Below, piece after piece: positions 15,916 to 23,993 of a DNA stretch of 35,743 nt. The DNA comes from an uncultured Lachnospiraceae bacterium (GTDB taxonomy: Bacteria > Bacillota > Clostridia > Lachnospirales > Lachnospiraceae). How positions within the stretch are numbered: position 1 is the first letter of the stretch; the number at the start of each line of letters is the position of its first letter. The notes under the pieces were generated by a model that saw nothing but the letters and a program-made list of their open reading frames with translations, did not search any database and was not told where the DNA came from. The DNA lies in NCBI GenBank assembly GCA_947648875.1, contig CANSPM010000040.1, positions 1-35,743 on the forward strand. Direction: 5' to 3'. A program made the position numbers and the translations under genes.

Positions 15916-18600
15916 CTAATCCCACCAATGGCCCTGCGCCGTTCTGATACTGCTATGGGCCGCCTCCTCTGCCCGCTTTTTCCAGCCACGGTTCTTAAAC
16001 GCCATATCCAGGCCATTCTGCCGCAGGGAATCCAAATACTCATATATTACTTCATCATTCCATTTATTTTCTTGATGTCTCTGCCTTATGACAGCCCTGA
16101 ACAACAGAGCATACTCATTCGTGAGGGAAGTGTCAAATACACCAATATCATCTGTATTAATTGATACCCACAGATTCGGCTCGTCCTCCTGCCCGCTTAT
16201 ATGATGCCGATTGAACACCAGGACCGGATGCCTGCTGTAGTATACAAAGCTGCTGATCAACACGTTTGAAGTGGGATTACATTCGATACCTATTCCCCTC
16301 GCAGCTATGCGTCCGCGCAATGCCTTTTGCATCTCTGATACAAAATATATATACCAATCGCTTACTTCAAAGCGCTCCGGGCTCAATGCGATCTCTTTAA
16401 CATGCGCGTCATAGTGATACCAGTAATATAACAGGCAAATGAGCTTGTTTTGGCGGAGATGGCGCAATTCCTTATCGTCTTTCCCTCTGACCATGAACCG
16501 CTCATATGGATCTAGACGCATTCTGTCAATCCTTTTATATTCACCCGTACAGTAGGCCCGCGGGTGGTCCCCCCTGAGTTTCCAGCTATCATAATAGATA
16601 TCCAAAATATCTCCGCAATGCCATTTTGCTATCTCGCTCTGTCTGCTCTCGTAGATTTCACTGAAAAGCTCCCTTGCTTTTCTGCGCATCTCCTCCCGGT
16701 GGTCGGCCTCCAAAAACACATTCCATTCCAGGGATCTATACAGCAACCACACCAGGTCATCCAGATAATCCTGTTTTGTCAGATAGATCGTCATTCGCTT
16801 TTTCCTGTAGTAATCAATTGGCGCAATTCCCAAGGCAATGGCATGTCCCAGACGGTCCCCGGAACGCATCTCCAAAAAGGTCATAGCTTCATCGACTGCG
16901 CGTATTCCATCCGCTATATCCAGAAAATCCTCTCCAGCGTGATATGTTATCCCCAGTTCTTCATAGTTTTCCACAGCACTGCGGTACCATGGCACATTAT
17001 AGCCAAGTTCGGACACCTTACGCAAATAGCGAAACTCTGTGGCAAATGTCTCTGGACGGCAGCCGATCTCATTGGAACATGCGTCAATACCCAAAACACG
17101 CTGCCACGCGCCTCGCTCCATCATCAGGTAGCCTCGTAACACCCGGGCACAGCTTTCCGCATGATTGCGTGTGTCTACATTTCTTGGAACCTGGCACAGC
17201 TTTGGAATATCGGAAAATTCCTTTTTGGTAAATGCTTTTTTGGGAAAGTGAGTTACATAAAAAACATTATTTTGGACGCGCTCGGGAAAGCTTATATTCT
17301 GATCCAGTGTTTTGATATCTCTCCACAATCTGTACCGCGACTTCCTTACCATAATCCTTGTCTCAAAGGACTCTATATAATTTTCATGTATCGCCGAAAC
17401 TACTGCCAGACGCTGCGCCTCTGTGAAGTATTCCTCATATTTGATGAAAAATTGGTTCTTGCGGTCTTGGTACTTCGCAAAATTATAAAATCCGGTCTTA
17501 TGGTTTACCTGGATCAGCTCACTTCGGAAATTATGCTTAATTAAAAGATATAAATAGAATAATTCCTTTTCAAAAGCTGAAAATGCGTTTCCATCCGCAC
17601 TGTCATCCTGCTGATAGATTGTCAAAAAACATTTGTACAGAAACGCCCTCTCCCCTGCCAGAAGCCGATTGTGATTTGTGTCCCGCACAGCGTAGAGTCC
17701 CTCACATATTGCATAGTCCAAGCATTTGTATGTGTTACTTGGCTGCCTGAATCTGACTCCGTAAAGGTTTCTGAGCCGCTCTACAAGCCGCTGGACTTTT
17801 ATAGTCTTGACCAGCGCATGATCCATTTCCCTAAAGGCCTCTTCCACACTCTGCCCACCACGCTTACCGGGGTTGTCCACAATTTTCTCAAAGAGCAACG
17901 CCCGTATCATCGAAGCGTATACAAGGCGTTCCTCCCATGGAAAAACATTATCGGATTCCCCTCTCGCCATCTTTATGTTTCGGTTTGCCTTAAAGTTCCC
18001 CTCCTCTCTTAGGAAGGTCCTGATCTGTCCGGGATGGTTCATCAGACTGGCCCACGATAGCGCAAAAGACTGCGTGGAGCCGTGCAGATGAAAATGATTC
18101 TCCGCTGTCCCTTTCTTCAGCATACCATTTAGGCGGATATCATCCACTGGAAGCACTGCCTGCCAGGTAAACTGATGCATCTCTTCATGCTGTGCCCATT
18201 CACAATCCATATGGGCCAGCCACGAAGTTGTAAACAGATCCTGCCCCAGCCGCTTGGTTATTGAATTCCAACCCAGAATTTCATCCGTCCTGCATGCTAA
18301 TATCCCGTCCCGTTTTGTCAATACATTGTCAGCATATTGATACAGCAACGCAAAGATTCCGTCACATTCATCCGCAGAAACAGCATTGCGCATGGCCCTG
18401 TACCGTATGGCGGTCTCATCCTCCGAATATTCCATCTGTGCTCCAAATGCCAGATGCTGGTATGTATCTATATCATAGCTCCCCACCAGGCCACCCGGTC
18501 TGGCGGGCCTCACCCCACATCCGCTGTCCAACTCCGCAAGGACCTTTTCGGGGAGCGTCCCGCGGAACAGCAGATCCAAATCTTCCCTGTCCTGATGCAT
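15916..18600 (-). CDS. rdrB: RdrB-like adenosine deaminase-superfamily effector of a RADAR defence system
   Basis: The 894-residue product carries the whole catalytic set of the adenosine/AMP deaminase superfamily in order: HFHLHG metal pair (H169, H171), YHAGED (H554, E557), DRLGHA (H586), IECNPTSN (772-779) and SINTDD (D817, D818). The insert between the first and second motifs is about 380 residues, far more than in housekeeping deaminases, and total length is two to three times theirs. In RADAR (Gao et al. 2020; structures 2023) RdrB forms large shells that deaminate adenosine nucleotides, and RdrA is the partner ATPase. The match here is by motif, size and pairing with the adjacent ATPase. 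ATG 18600 is preferred (AGAGGA upstream). A GTG at 18627 overlapping the rdrA stop (GTGA) is the alternative. Either way the two genes are translationally linked. Confidence 0.88.
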   Translation of the reverse strand: MHQDREDLDLLFRGTLPEKVLAELDSGCGVRPARPGGLVGSYDIDTYQHLAFGAQMEYSEDETAIRYRAMRNAVSADECDGIFALLYQYADNVLTKRDGILACRTDEILGWNSITKRLGQDLFTTSWLAHMDCEWAQHEEMHQFTWQAVLPVDDIRLNGMLKKGTAENHFHLHGSTQSFALSWASLMNHPGQIRTFLREEGNFKANRNIKMARGESDNVFPWEERLVYASMIRALLFEKIVDNPGKRGGQSVEEAFREMDHALVKTIKVQRLVERLRNLYGVRFRQPSNTYKCLDYAICEGLYAVRDTNHNRLLAGERAFLYKCFLTIYQQDDSADGNAFSAFEKELFYLYLLIKHNFRSELIQVNHKTGFYNFAKYQDRKNQFFIKYEEYFTEAQRLAVVSAIHENYIESFETRIMVRKSRYRLWRDIKTLDQNISFPERVQNNVFYVTHFPKKAFTKKEFSDIPKLCQVPRNVDTRNHAESCARVLRGYLMMERGAWQRVLGIDACSNEIGCRPETFATEFRYLRKVSELGYNVPWYRSAVENYEELGITYHAGEDFLDIADGIRAVDEAMTFLEMRSGDRLGHAIALGIAPIDYYRKKRMTIYLTKQDYLDDLVWLLYRSLEWNVFLEADHREEMRRKARELFSEIYESRQSEIAKWHCGDILDIYYDSWKLRGDHPRAYCTGEYKRIDRMRLDPYERFMVRGKDDKELRHLRQNKLICLLYYWYHYDAHVKEIALSPERFEVSDWYIYFVSEMQKALRGRIAARGIGIECNPTSNVLISSFVYYSRHPVLVFNRHHISGQEDEPNLWVSINTDDIGVFDTSLTNEYALLFRAVIRQRHQENKWNDEVIYEYLDSLRQNGLDMAFKNRGWKKRAEEAAHSSIRTAQGHWWD

Positions 18601-18623
18601 TCTCCGTCCTCTGTCTGCCAATA

Positions 18624-21356
18624 TCACTGTTCCTGCTCTGCCTGTCCGTTATCTGCCTCTTCCTTATTTATTTCTTCCCTATCTGATCCTTCCTCCGTTA
18701 CAGGAGTTTCCCTTTGTTTGGCCGACTCTTTTTTGTCCGGCTTCATATTTTTGGTTCTCCCGCTTAAGGGACCGTTTTCCGGTCTTTCCCCCAATTCTTT
18801 TAGGGCTCTCTGATATTCCGCTCTGACGTCCGCTATCAATTTACGCGCCTTTTTTATATCGGCCTCCGTTCTAATTTTATTGCGAAGCAATTCGTCTATT
18901 TCATTTTGCTTTAACTCAACAGCCTGCTGTGCCAGAACCAACTCCTTCAATCGGCTATTATCCGCACAGTCCTCCAGAGAAATCGTCTTTATAATTTCCG
19001 CAAACTTAGTCGAGTAGCTGTTTTCCCAGTCAGACAATACAGAAGACAGGTCCTCATCCTTGATGTCTTTATCATCATTGATCCGATTATTTACTTTCAT
19101 ATATTCATCTATATACCAATCCAAGTTTTTCGGATTCATGAGAAACGCCAAATACCATGAGGATTCCACGGATAAATAATGCTGCGACAACATCTTGATA
19201 TCATGCATCACTAACTGTAAAAATTGCAGATGACTAAGCCATGTATCTTTTTCAAAAAGTAATGCAATAATCTGTCGCCAATCCGGTTTATTTGATATCG
19301 CAAAAAAATCTCTTTTTATCTTTTCCTTAATATGGCAATAAATTCCACAGTTTGAAATAATGGTCTTTAATGGCAACCGCATATCCCGATTACCCTCCAT
19401 ATCCGAACCGTTTGCATTGCCGTTTGCTTCCGATGTCTTATTTCCTTCTTCGTCAGCCGAATCCGGCTCCACGGCAAAACCATTGAGAAGTATATTGCGC
19501 CATGGGCTGAAAAAATCAAAATACTGCGTATCCTCATTCTCCCTGCAAAAATGTACAAGGAAATTGCTCTTAAAACTGTCTATATCGAAAAATTTATCCG
19601 CAATTTGAAAGTAAAATACATTGTGTTTATTATCTGGATTGCACTCCTTCGGGCATTGCAATAAGCTGTTCTTTCCATCCAGGAAGTCAACGATCTTTTT
19701 ATAATGTCCCCCATCCAGCAAAGCCTCCGCAAACCACTCATTCAAGAATATGGTGAGATACATGGCAATATAATAGCTCGGTATTCCTCGAGGTGGCATC
19801 TCATCATCCGTTCCCTCCGTTTCACTGCTTTCCATACCCTGTGCAACATCTCTTTTCTCCAGCATATCATCCAGTTTATAACTGAATCTCCCGCTTCTCT
19901 TTCTCTTCTCCAGCGTATCAATCCATGCCTTTAATTCAATATACTGCACCGGAGTCATATTGTTCATACACCAGTTGTCCAAGAAAAAACTTTTGAACAG
20001 AAATATATTATTCAACAACGCAATGGCCTGTTCTTCATCCGGCATGGGATTGCCTCCAGAATCCAGGAGATACAGCTTTTGATAATCAATTTTAGATCCC
20101 CGCGACATTTTTTTAATAAGCTGCGTCAACTCCCTCATTGTCTGCGGTATAAATTTTGAGAATCTACCCTCATCGTCCCAGAGGATCATTCCGGTCCTGT
20201 CATAGATAAACTTTATGATTTGCTGTTGCAAATTATCGCATACGGACGAATCTTCTTCAAAAATATCTACATACCCATCCTGTGACATGTTAAGAGGCGC
20301 ACTATATGCGCTGTGTTCGTTTGCGGGAAGTCGCTCTTGCTTCCTGTAATATACCAGCTTCAGTTCCTTCCACACATTTTCTGAAATGGAGACATATTCG
20401 GGCAGTTTAATGACATGATTATTGGGCAGCAGCTTCAGCAGATATCCGGAAGCCTGTCTGTTACATTCCTCTTTAAATTTGGATTCGTATTCCACAAGCC
20501 CCCTGTTTATCTGCATATATTTCTGCAATATTACCCGGTGCAGCTGTACATAGTCTGCCGCCAGCAATACAATGACGTTGGGCAGTGTAAGATAATTCCT
20601 GATCTCCTCACAGCATCCGTAAATATCTGCCGTGCAGATGTCCACATCGTCTATCGGAACCACTAAAAATCTGTTCTTCTGGTCCGCTTCCCTAGCCTGT
20701 GTGCCATTTCCCGTATAAATCCTCAAAAAAAGATCGATCAGCTCAATTAGATTCATTTTAAGCCTGGCGCTGTTTCCCAGTGCCGCCAGACGTTCCAGGT
20801 CATCCTGGCTATCATCCCTCTGCTTCTTTCCACGCAGATAGTCTATACCGCCATAACATTCCTGAAATAATTCCAGCAGTCTGTTTTTCTCCTGATTGTT
20901 CCTAAAGAAATTGTGGTTTTCTCCGCATTTTTTCTCCAGAAGATAAAAAATTCTGGATATAACCACTCTAATCAAAGATTCTCCGCTGTCCAGCGCCGCC
21001 GGATCAACGGAATCCAGCACGACAAACGCATTCTCCACAGGGACACGCCCGTCCAATATCTTGTTATTAACCCCATAACCATTGCTCAGATACTTGGCAA
21101 AAGATTTCATGGCGCTGGTTTTACCCTGACCCCTTGCGGCGCAAAAGGCGATTATATTATTCCCCATCCGCTGATACTGTGTATTCTCACAGTCCACCTT
21201 TTCCGTGACCCTTTTATATTCCTTTGACTCCTCAAGGAGTTCCTTCAGAATCTCTTCCGCCCTTTTATAGACATCCGCAAAGAAGATGTCCTCTTTCAAA
21301 TCTTCTTCAATTTTTGCCCGATTCTCGTCGCCTTGATAGATATATATCTTTTTCAT
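18624..21356 (-). CDS. rdrA: RdrA-like P-loop ATPase of a RADAR defence system
   Basis: The 910-residue protein has an N-terminal P-loop ARGQGKTS (K79), a Walker B-like FLVVPIDDVD (aspartates at 235-239) and a sensor-like VIVLLAADY (about 261-269), the pattern of KAP/AAA+-type NTPases. The rest is a long, mostly helical region. A predicted coiled coil (about 805-870) and a highly acidic, Gln-rich tail close it. RdrA proteins are about 900 residues, form ring ATPases and work with RdrB. Adjacent rdrB supports the call. The start at 21356 (MKKIYIYQGDEN) is chosen for AGGGG six bases upstream; two in-frame ATGs (21374, 21362) are alternatives. It begins about 20 bases after the upstream gene, so the three genes form one operon. 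Walker A has Ala where the first Gly of GxxxxGK would be. Confidence 0.85.
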   Translation of the reverse strand: MKKIYIYQGDENRAKIEEDLKEDIFFADVYKRAEEILKELLEESKEYKRVTEKVDCENTQYQRMGNNIIAFCAARGQGKTSAMKSFAKYLSNGYGVNNKILDGRVPVENAFVVLDSVDPAALDSGESLIRVVISRIFYLLEKKCGENHNFFRNNQEKNRLLELFQECYGGIDYLRGKKQRDDSQDDLERLAALGNSARLKMNLIELIDLFLRIYTGNGTQAREADQKNRFLVVPIDDVDICTADIYGCCEEIRNYLTLPNVIVLLAADYVQLHRVILQKYMQINRGLVEYESKFKEECNRQASGYLLKLLPNNHVIKLPEYVSISENVWKELKLVYYRKQERLPANEHSAYSAPLNMSQDGYVDIFEEDSSVCDNLQQQIIKFIYDRTGMILWDDEGRFSKFIPQTMRELTQLIKKMSRGSKIDYQKLYLLDSGGNPMPDEEQAIALLNNIFLFKSFFLDNWCMNNMTPVQYIELKAWIDTLEKRKRSGRFSYKLDDMLEKRDVAQGMESSETEGTDDEMPPRGIPSYYIAMYLTIFLNEWFAEALLDGGHYKKIVDFLDGKNSLLQCPKECNPDNKHNVFYFQIADKFFDIDSFKSNFLVHFCRENEDTQYFDFFSPWRNILLNGFAVEPDSADEEGNKTSEANGNANGSDMEGNRDMRLPLKTIISNCGIYCHIKEKIKRDFFAISNKPDWRQIIALLFEKDTWLSHLQFLQLVMHDIKMLSQHYLSVESSWYLAFLMNPKNLDWYIDEYMKVNNRINDDKDIKDEDLSSVLSDWENSYSTKFAEIIKTISLEDCADNSRLKELVLAQQAVELKQNEIDELLRNKIRTEADIKKARKLIADVRAEYQRALKELGERPENGPLSGRTKNMKPDKKESAKQRETPVTEEGSDREEINKEEADNGQAEQEQ

Positions 21357-21379
21357 GCGCATCCCCTGCCCCATCCACG

Positions 21380-23416
21380 CTATCCAAAAATCACTTCGTT
21401 TTTATAATTTTCAAAATTGCGTAAATGTCTGTTCCTCTTAACTTTTAAATCCAATAAAGCACCTATCTGTAGGATTTGGTTGTCTCTTTTACCGGCATCG
21501 GCATTCAGAAATTGCACCCTGTTATCGTAGTAGATATCCCACTCCTCCGGGCACTGTCCACTTTCATCCAGTTTACTGACGAATTCTTCCATTTTGCGTG
21601 CTTGCTTGGTACCCATCTTACTATAAGAGCTTCTGCAATACTCTCTGACCTCTTCCTGCCAATCCCATTCAAATTTCGCGCAGAGCTGACGTATTTCAAT
21701 CAGCAGAGGTATATATTCCATCATACGCATGGGATACAAAAGCAGCGACATCTCCCCTGCCTTCACAAACTGCGCAAATCCTACCACCTTTATATTCCGG
21801 GCGGTATAGGAAGACACACCTATAATTCCTGCGTCCATCATCTGTAGAAAATAGGAAAATCCCCAGTCCATGCTGTTTTCGTCATAACCATCCAAAAGCT
21901 CCTCCAGCGTAAAGGCACATCCCCTTACCCTTCTGCGCAGATATCCCGCAGATTCATTGTACAAACGTTTTAAGGCATCCCTTATTCTTTTCTCCTCATT
22001 CAGCGCCACATTGTACCAATAATCTTCCAGTGTGTCCGCCATCCTTTGCATGGAATCACAGCTCTTATTGGCAATTCCGCATATTTTCTTCTCTTCTTTA
22101 ATGCATCGGACAATTATATCCTCCATACCATCTATATCCAGATTGATACCCGACAATATTTTTTTCAGATATATCTCAGTTTCCTCTAACCCGATTACAT
22201 TGTAATTCCGCGCAAGGGCGCGGAGCTGCTTCTGAAATTTCTTACCGCGCAACGCAATGCCATATTTCTGGTTAAAGTCTTTTAACAGGACATGGCTGAA
22301 AATCAATGTGACCCATTCGTTAAAAGTCCTCATCCCATCCAGTTCTTCCAAACAATCCAAATGTGTGACAAACTCATCTCCATCATTTCCCATGGAATCC
22401 CGCAAAATATCCTTCAATATGCGCCACAACCTGTTTGTCTCCTCTGTACCCAGATTGGGCATGAAGACAAAGGGAATCAACCTGTACCCCCCGGAATTAT
22501 GCTGGTCAGGTATAGCCCGCAGCGTAAAGACTGCCTTAACCATATCATCCATATGAACATATTCTATATGGGCATATTCCACAACATTCTGGTAGACCGT
22601 CTTGGTAAAGCCATATTCCATACATGTCTCAAATTTGTTCCTGGATATGCACTCCGAAAAAACATAGGACGCATTAGCTAGACCCGAATAGGAGACCAAT
22701 GTGGACAACCGACAGGAAAGGTCATGCAGCACTGTTATACTACAGCTTGAACAGCTGCGCAGCCTCATCGCGTATCGGTCAAAGAGAAGCAGTTGTTCAT
22801 TTGCCTTGGCCAGGACGCTGATTGTCACGGACCGTGCAAACCGGGCCCTGACGACCCCCTCATTATAATACTCATCCAAACCTGTCTCATTCAATATCTT
22901 CAATATGCCGTCTTCCATGCACTCCAGGAAATTATTTATACTTCTGCCGTGGGACAGCGCGTCCTCACACACCAGTATTTTTGGAAAGCAATGGGTGTCC
23001 CTGTATATTTCCGCCAGCTCCCAGCAACGGGAATAGAAGGAACTGTCAGTGAGAAAACAGGCTTCGCTTCTGCTTTCCATTGACTGTCCATCGATCTCCT
23101 CCATAATCAGCGCCAACAGATATGCCCTGCGCACAATAAACACTACATAATCCCAGTCCGGGGACATCGCGCGGTAATACCATTTATTGGCCAACTCAAA
23201 ATTCTCTTCCCCCAGATACTTCTGTGCACAAGATTCCAGCTTGGAAATATTACTATATTCACTTTTCATAAACTTTTCGTCGCCTCTAGAATGAAAAATA
23301 AGAATCCCCATATTCGACAGAATGACAAAATTCCCCTGAAACAGAGGCATCTCCATTAAGAAACTGCCGCTCAAGAATATACGCTGTATCTGTATGCTAT
23401 CACGGATGCATTTCAC
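21380..23416 (-). CDS. Unrecognised first gene of the RADAR-like operon, with a phosphoribosyltransferase-like motif
   Basis: I do not recognise this 678-residue protein as a known RADAR component. From the preferred start, an N-terminal strand-rich stretch (1-50) is followed by a segment resembling a degenerate phosphoribosyltransferase fold: DYVVFIVRRAYLLAL (89-103), then KILVCEDALSHGRSIN (147-162), whose hydrophobic-x-ED-x(4)-G-x-S layout matches the PRPP loop. Beyond about 190 it looks helical, with cysteine clusters (for example CSSCS). A possible winged-helix segment, MDAGIIGVSSYTARN, sits in the last third. No membrane segments are seen, so it is not the SLATT or Csx27 accessory type. 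The start is GTG 23416, with AAGGAG seven bases upstream; ATG 23269 (629 residues) is an alternative. The TTG at 23512 lacks a site. It ends 23 bases before rdrA, so a sensor, regulator or third effector role is inferred. Confidence 0.85.
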   Translation of the reverse strand: MKCIRDSIQIQRIFLSGSFLMEMPLFQGNFVILSNMGILIFHSRGDEKFMKSEYSNISKLESCAQKYLGEENFELANKWYYRAMSPDWDYVVFIVRRAYLLALIMEEIDGQSMESRSEACFLTDSSFYSRCWELAEIYRDTHCFPKILVCEDALSHGRSINNFLECMEDGILKILNETGLDEYYNEGVVRARFARSVTISVLAKANEQLLLFDRYAMRLRSCSSCSITVLHDLSCRLSTLVSYSGLANASYVFSECISRNKFETCMEYGFTKTVYQNVVEYAHIEYVHMDDMVKAVFTLRAIPDQHNSGGYRLIPFVFMPNLGTEETNRLWRILKDILRDSMGNDGDEFVTHLDCLEELDGMRTFNEWVTLIFSHVLLKDFNQKYGIALRGKKFQKQLRALARNYNVIGLEETEIYLKKILSGINLDIDGMEDIIVRCIKEEKKICGIANKSCDSMQRMADTLEDYWYNVALNEEKRIRDALKRLYNESAGYLRRRVRGCAFTLEELLDGYDENSMDWGFSYFLQMMDAGIIGVSSYTARNIKVVGFAQFVKAGEMSLLLYPMRMMEYIPLLIEIRQLCAKFEWDWQEEVREYCRSSYSKMGTKQARKMEEFVSKLDESGQCPEEWDIYYDNRVQFLNADAGKRDNQILQIGALLDLKVKRNRHLRNFENYKNEVIFG

Positions 23417-23448
23417 CGGACAACTCCTTGGCAGTTCAATATAGATTC

Positions 23449-23553
23449 TTATTCTAAACGGAAATTTTTGGAATGCAGATATACCACCATGGGAAAGGCG
23501 ATATTTTCCCAATTTATCAGAAATCGTTCATAGCAACACAAATATTGCCGCAT
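23449..23553 (-). CDS. Small open frame (34 residues) upstream of the RADAR-like operon
   Basis: An ATG at 23553 (or 23565) opens a short frame beginning MRQYLCCYERFLINW and ending in a TAA at 23449-23451, 33 bases before the GTG of the 678-residue gene. Near its end lies AAATTTC at 23461-23467, in the phase of a -1 slippery heptamer. A -1 shift there would join it to the long frame, which is open from 23512. It may be a leader peptide, a frameshifted N terminus or chance. The ribosome binding site is weak (GGTG). Confidence 0.3.
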   Translation of the reverse strand: MRQYLCCYERFLINWENIAFPMVVYLHSKNFRLE

Positions 23554-23907
23554 CTGATACACCATCTCTTTAGACAAAACCAGAAACTGCCATCAATAGC
23601 AATGGACAGCCTAAAATTTCTCTGAATATAAGACATTTATTAATCAATATATTATGCACGCCATTCTGTCATGCTGCAAAATTAAGTTCTATTTACAGAA
23701 AACATTTCTTCATAATTCATATAGCCTTTATATGCACATTAATATTGGTACCAATAAATATCATATTCCAAAAAAAACATTCCATAGTTCGTAACATGCT
23801 GATTACCCCTCTCGGCAGTCAATCAACACCCAAGTCAAAGGAAGAATGTTGTACCAAATCCATATGAGAAAAATCTCACCACAATGATCTGCTATATGTA
23901 GTATTTC

Positions 23908-23960
23908 TGAAAACGGAATAAGTATACTGTCCATAAAATCACATACCTATCCCGTTTTCA
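23908..23960 (-). repeat. Inverted repeat downstream of secY
   Basis: The arms TGAAAACGGAATA (23908-23920) and TATCCCGTTTTCA (23948-23960) are complementary at 12 of 13 positions with a 27-base loop. There is no T tract after it on the minus strand, so it does not look like a simple terminator. It may be an operator, an attenuator stem or a boundary of the inserted DNA. Confidence 0.55.
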
Positions 23961-23993
23961 TCTCTTTGGATATATCTTTATTCCAAAACAGTG

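Larger units (their letters stand above)
23417..23993 (-). promoter_or_regulatory. A+T-rich control region between secY and the RADAR-like genes
   Basis: Besides the small frame at 23449-23553, this stretch holds candidate control elements. A promoter-like pair TTGGTA (23749-23754), 16 bases, TATAAA (23727-23732) overlaps a perfect palindrome TATTGGTACCAATA (23743-23756). A second pair, TTGCAG (23674-23679), 17 bases, CATAAT (23651-23656), lies further down. A 13-base inverted repeat (12 of 13) lies at 23908-23920 and 23948-23960. No classical terminator follows secY. The base composition is visibly more A+T-rich than in the ribosomal genes. Confidence 0.4.

Noticed and set aside
15850..15918. 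Terminator after the RdrB-like gene
   Set aside because: A run of six T follows the stop closely, but no stem of more than four pairs precedes it.
15916..18600. Housekeeping adenosine or AMP deaminase
   Set aside because: The motifs fit the superfamily, but the length, the 380-residue insert and the paired ATPase fit RdrB much better.
23270..23512. TTG at 23512 as the start of the RADAR accessory gene (710 residues)
   Set aside because: No ribosome binding site precedes it. A GTG at 23416 has AAGGAG seven bases upstream, so that start was preferred.
15740..23990. Direct repeats flanking the RADAR-like insert as a target duplication
   Set aside because: Only a weak similarity was seen between GCAAAATTAAGTT (23677 region) and GCAAATTATGTT (15863 region). 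It is gapped, A+T-rich and not at the borders.
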